From Pseudomonadota bacterium (GTDB lineage: Bacteria; Myxococcota_A; Polyangia; Polyangiales; Polyangiaceae): a DNA stretch of 64,000 nucleotides. Shown here piece after piece: positions 63,386-64,000 of the stretch. The position numbers and the translations under genes are program-made. Every line of letters begins with the position of its first letter. The first letter of the stretch is position 1. Location: assembly GCA_023428245.1 (NCBI GenBank), contig JAEYYX010000094.1:1-64000 (forward strand), given 5' to 3'. The notes below the pieces were generated by a model. The model searched no databases, was not told the origin of the DNA, and was given only the letters and a program-made list of their open reading frames with translations.

Positions 63386-63698
63386 GGGGCGCGCTTATAG
63401 CGCAGGGTGACCGGGCTTCCACATCCCGACGAGCCGAGGCGCGATCAGTACGGAAGCCGCGGAAAGTGACGAAAACGGGCGGATCCGCTTTCGGACCGCT
63501 GAGACGGGGAGGAGGGGGCGAGGGCACCGTGAGCGGCGCTCTTGGTTTTCAATGCGAGGCCGCCTCGGCCTGACGCGCGACCGGCTGCGCGCCGCGGCGA
63601 GCACTGTGAGTCTTTGGGGAGTAATAATATTGCGTCGGGCGAGCGCAGGCGGTCGTCCTTTTCGGTGCGATATCGGGGGCTCTCAGGGAAGGGCGTCC
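63386..63698. other. Intergenic stretch before agpS
   Basis: About 310 bases with no supported gene. The agpS promoter probably lies here; an AT-rich patch (AATAATATT near 63620-63630) is the only notable element. Confidence 0.4.
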
Positions 63699-64000
63699 TC
63701 AGGGGAAGCGAGCGTCTTTTTCACCGCCCGGGTGGAACGCCTGGACGAGGTGTTCGACGAGAGCAGTTACAGCAGGTGGACGGAGCGCACGGGAGGGATA
63801 CACGACCCAAATCGCACTCGGTGAAGAGGCGCGGCCGGGCAAGATCTCGATGAGCTTTCCTTGGGCGATGAGGTGACCGACCAAGTGGGCCGCGACCATG
63901 CCGATGCCGAGCCCTCGCTCGACGGCCTGGATCGCGGTGGCCATGTTGTTGACGGCGAGTCGCCCTGACACAGTGATTCGCTCGGGGCCGCTGGGCCCTT
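63699..64000 (-). CDS. LysR-family transcriptional regulator, 3' part (5' end beyond window)
   Basis: Only the last ~100 residues are present; the frame is open to the window edge. The sequence VSGRLAVNNMATAIQAVERG, 'LGIGMVAAHLVGHLIAQGKL', IEILPG and IWVVYPSRALRPPAVTAL is the C-terminal substrate-binding domain of LysR regulators. The HTH is outside the window. It transcribes leftward toward agpS. Targets unknown. Confidence 0.85.
   Translation of the reverse strand, partial: GPSGPERITVSGRLAVNNMATAIQAVERGLGIGMVAAHLVGHLIAQGKLIEILPGRASSPSAIWVVYPSRALRPPAVTALVEHLVQAFHPGGEKDARFP

Overview
The window is GC-rich, densely coded bacterial chromosome with about 54 protein genes and one tRNA-Leu. Several traits point to a myxobacterium (Myxococcota, probably order Polyangiales). 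These are Gly/Ser-rich low-complexity linkers behind lipobox signals, a Pro-rich PEGA-domain protein, a PilR-type regulator next to pilin genes, J-domain and winged-helix modules around an Hsp70, an alkyl-DHAP synthase for ether lipids, and a two-part ZIP/permease metal transporter. No plasmid, phage, IS element, CRISPR array or rRNA was seen. The assignment is inference from gene content, not from a marker-gene comparison.

Layout. 0.3-13 kb: a two-receiver histidine kinase; a leftward run of RHH protein, M19 peptidase and DNA polymerase IV; a leftward argB-rluA-type-purH run; a glycogen-synthase-like protein with a damaged catalytic core; and an M1 metallopeptidase plus membrane protein. 12.7-17.4 kb: a chaperone locus with an Hsp70 between two proteins that share a small C- or N-terminal module, one of them a J-protein with HTD instead of HPD. 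17.5-24 kb: rhomboid protease, large lipoprotein, and a pilR / pilin / pilin / pilin-like / TPR cluster. 24-31 kb: a Pro-rich PEGA protein and the pyrC-carA-rimO operon. 31-37.5 kb: tRNA-Leu(CAG), secreted lipoproteins, and an archaeal-style XPB helicase-Bax1 nuclease pair. 37.5-41.3 kb: photolyase and a biotin-carboxylase-like protein with a long N-terminal extension.

41.9-46.2 kb holds the most interesting system: a seven-gene leftward operon, rrf2 - cysK - thiF-like - thiS/cysO-like - mini-ThiF - cysM - JAMM protease. It looks like a protein-thiocarboxylate route to cysteine. The E1-like activating enzyme lacks the usual N-terminal RxxRQI helix, with an in-frame stop just upstream. A separate 101-residue gene begins with exactly that motif. 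The sulfur carrier ends in Gly-Gly-Ala, so it would need trimming, for which the JAMM protease is the obvious candidate.

46.3-64 kb: glutathione peroxidase, ZIP/permease fusion, thioesterase, cytidine deaminase, an MMPL-type transporter divergent from a tetR-MFP-RND-TolC efflux operon with two tandem 14-bp operators, an FMN glutamate-synthase-family protein, a low-complexity hypothetical protein, alkyl-DHAP synthase, and the 3' part of a LysR regulator cut by the window end.
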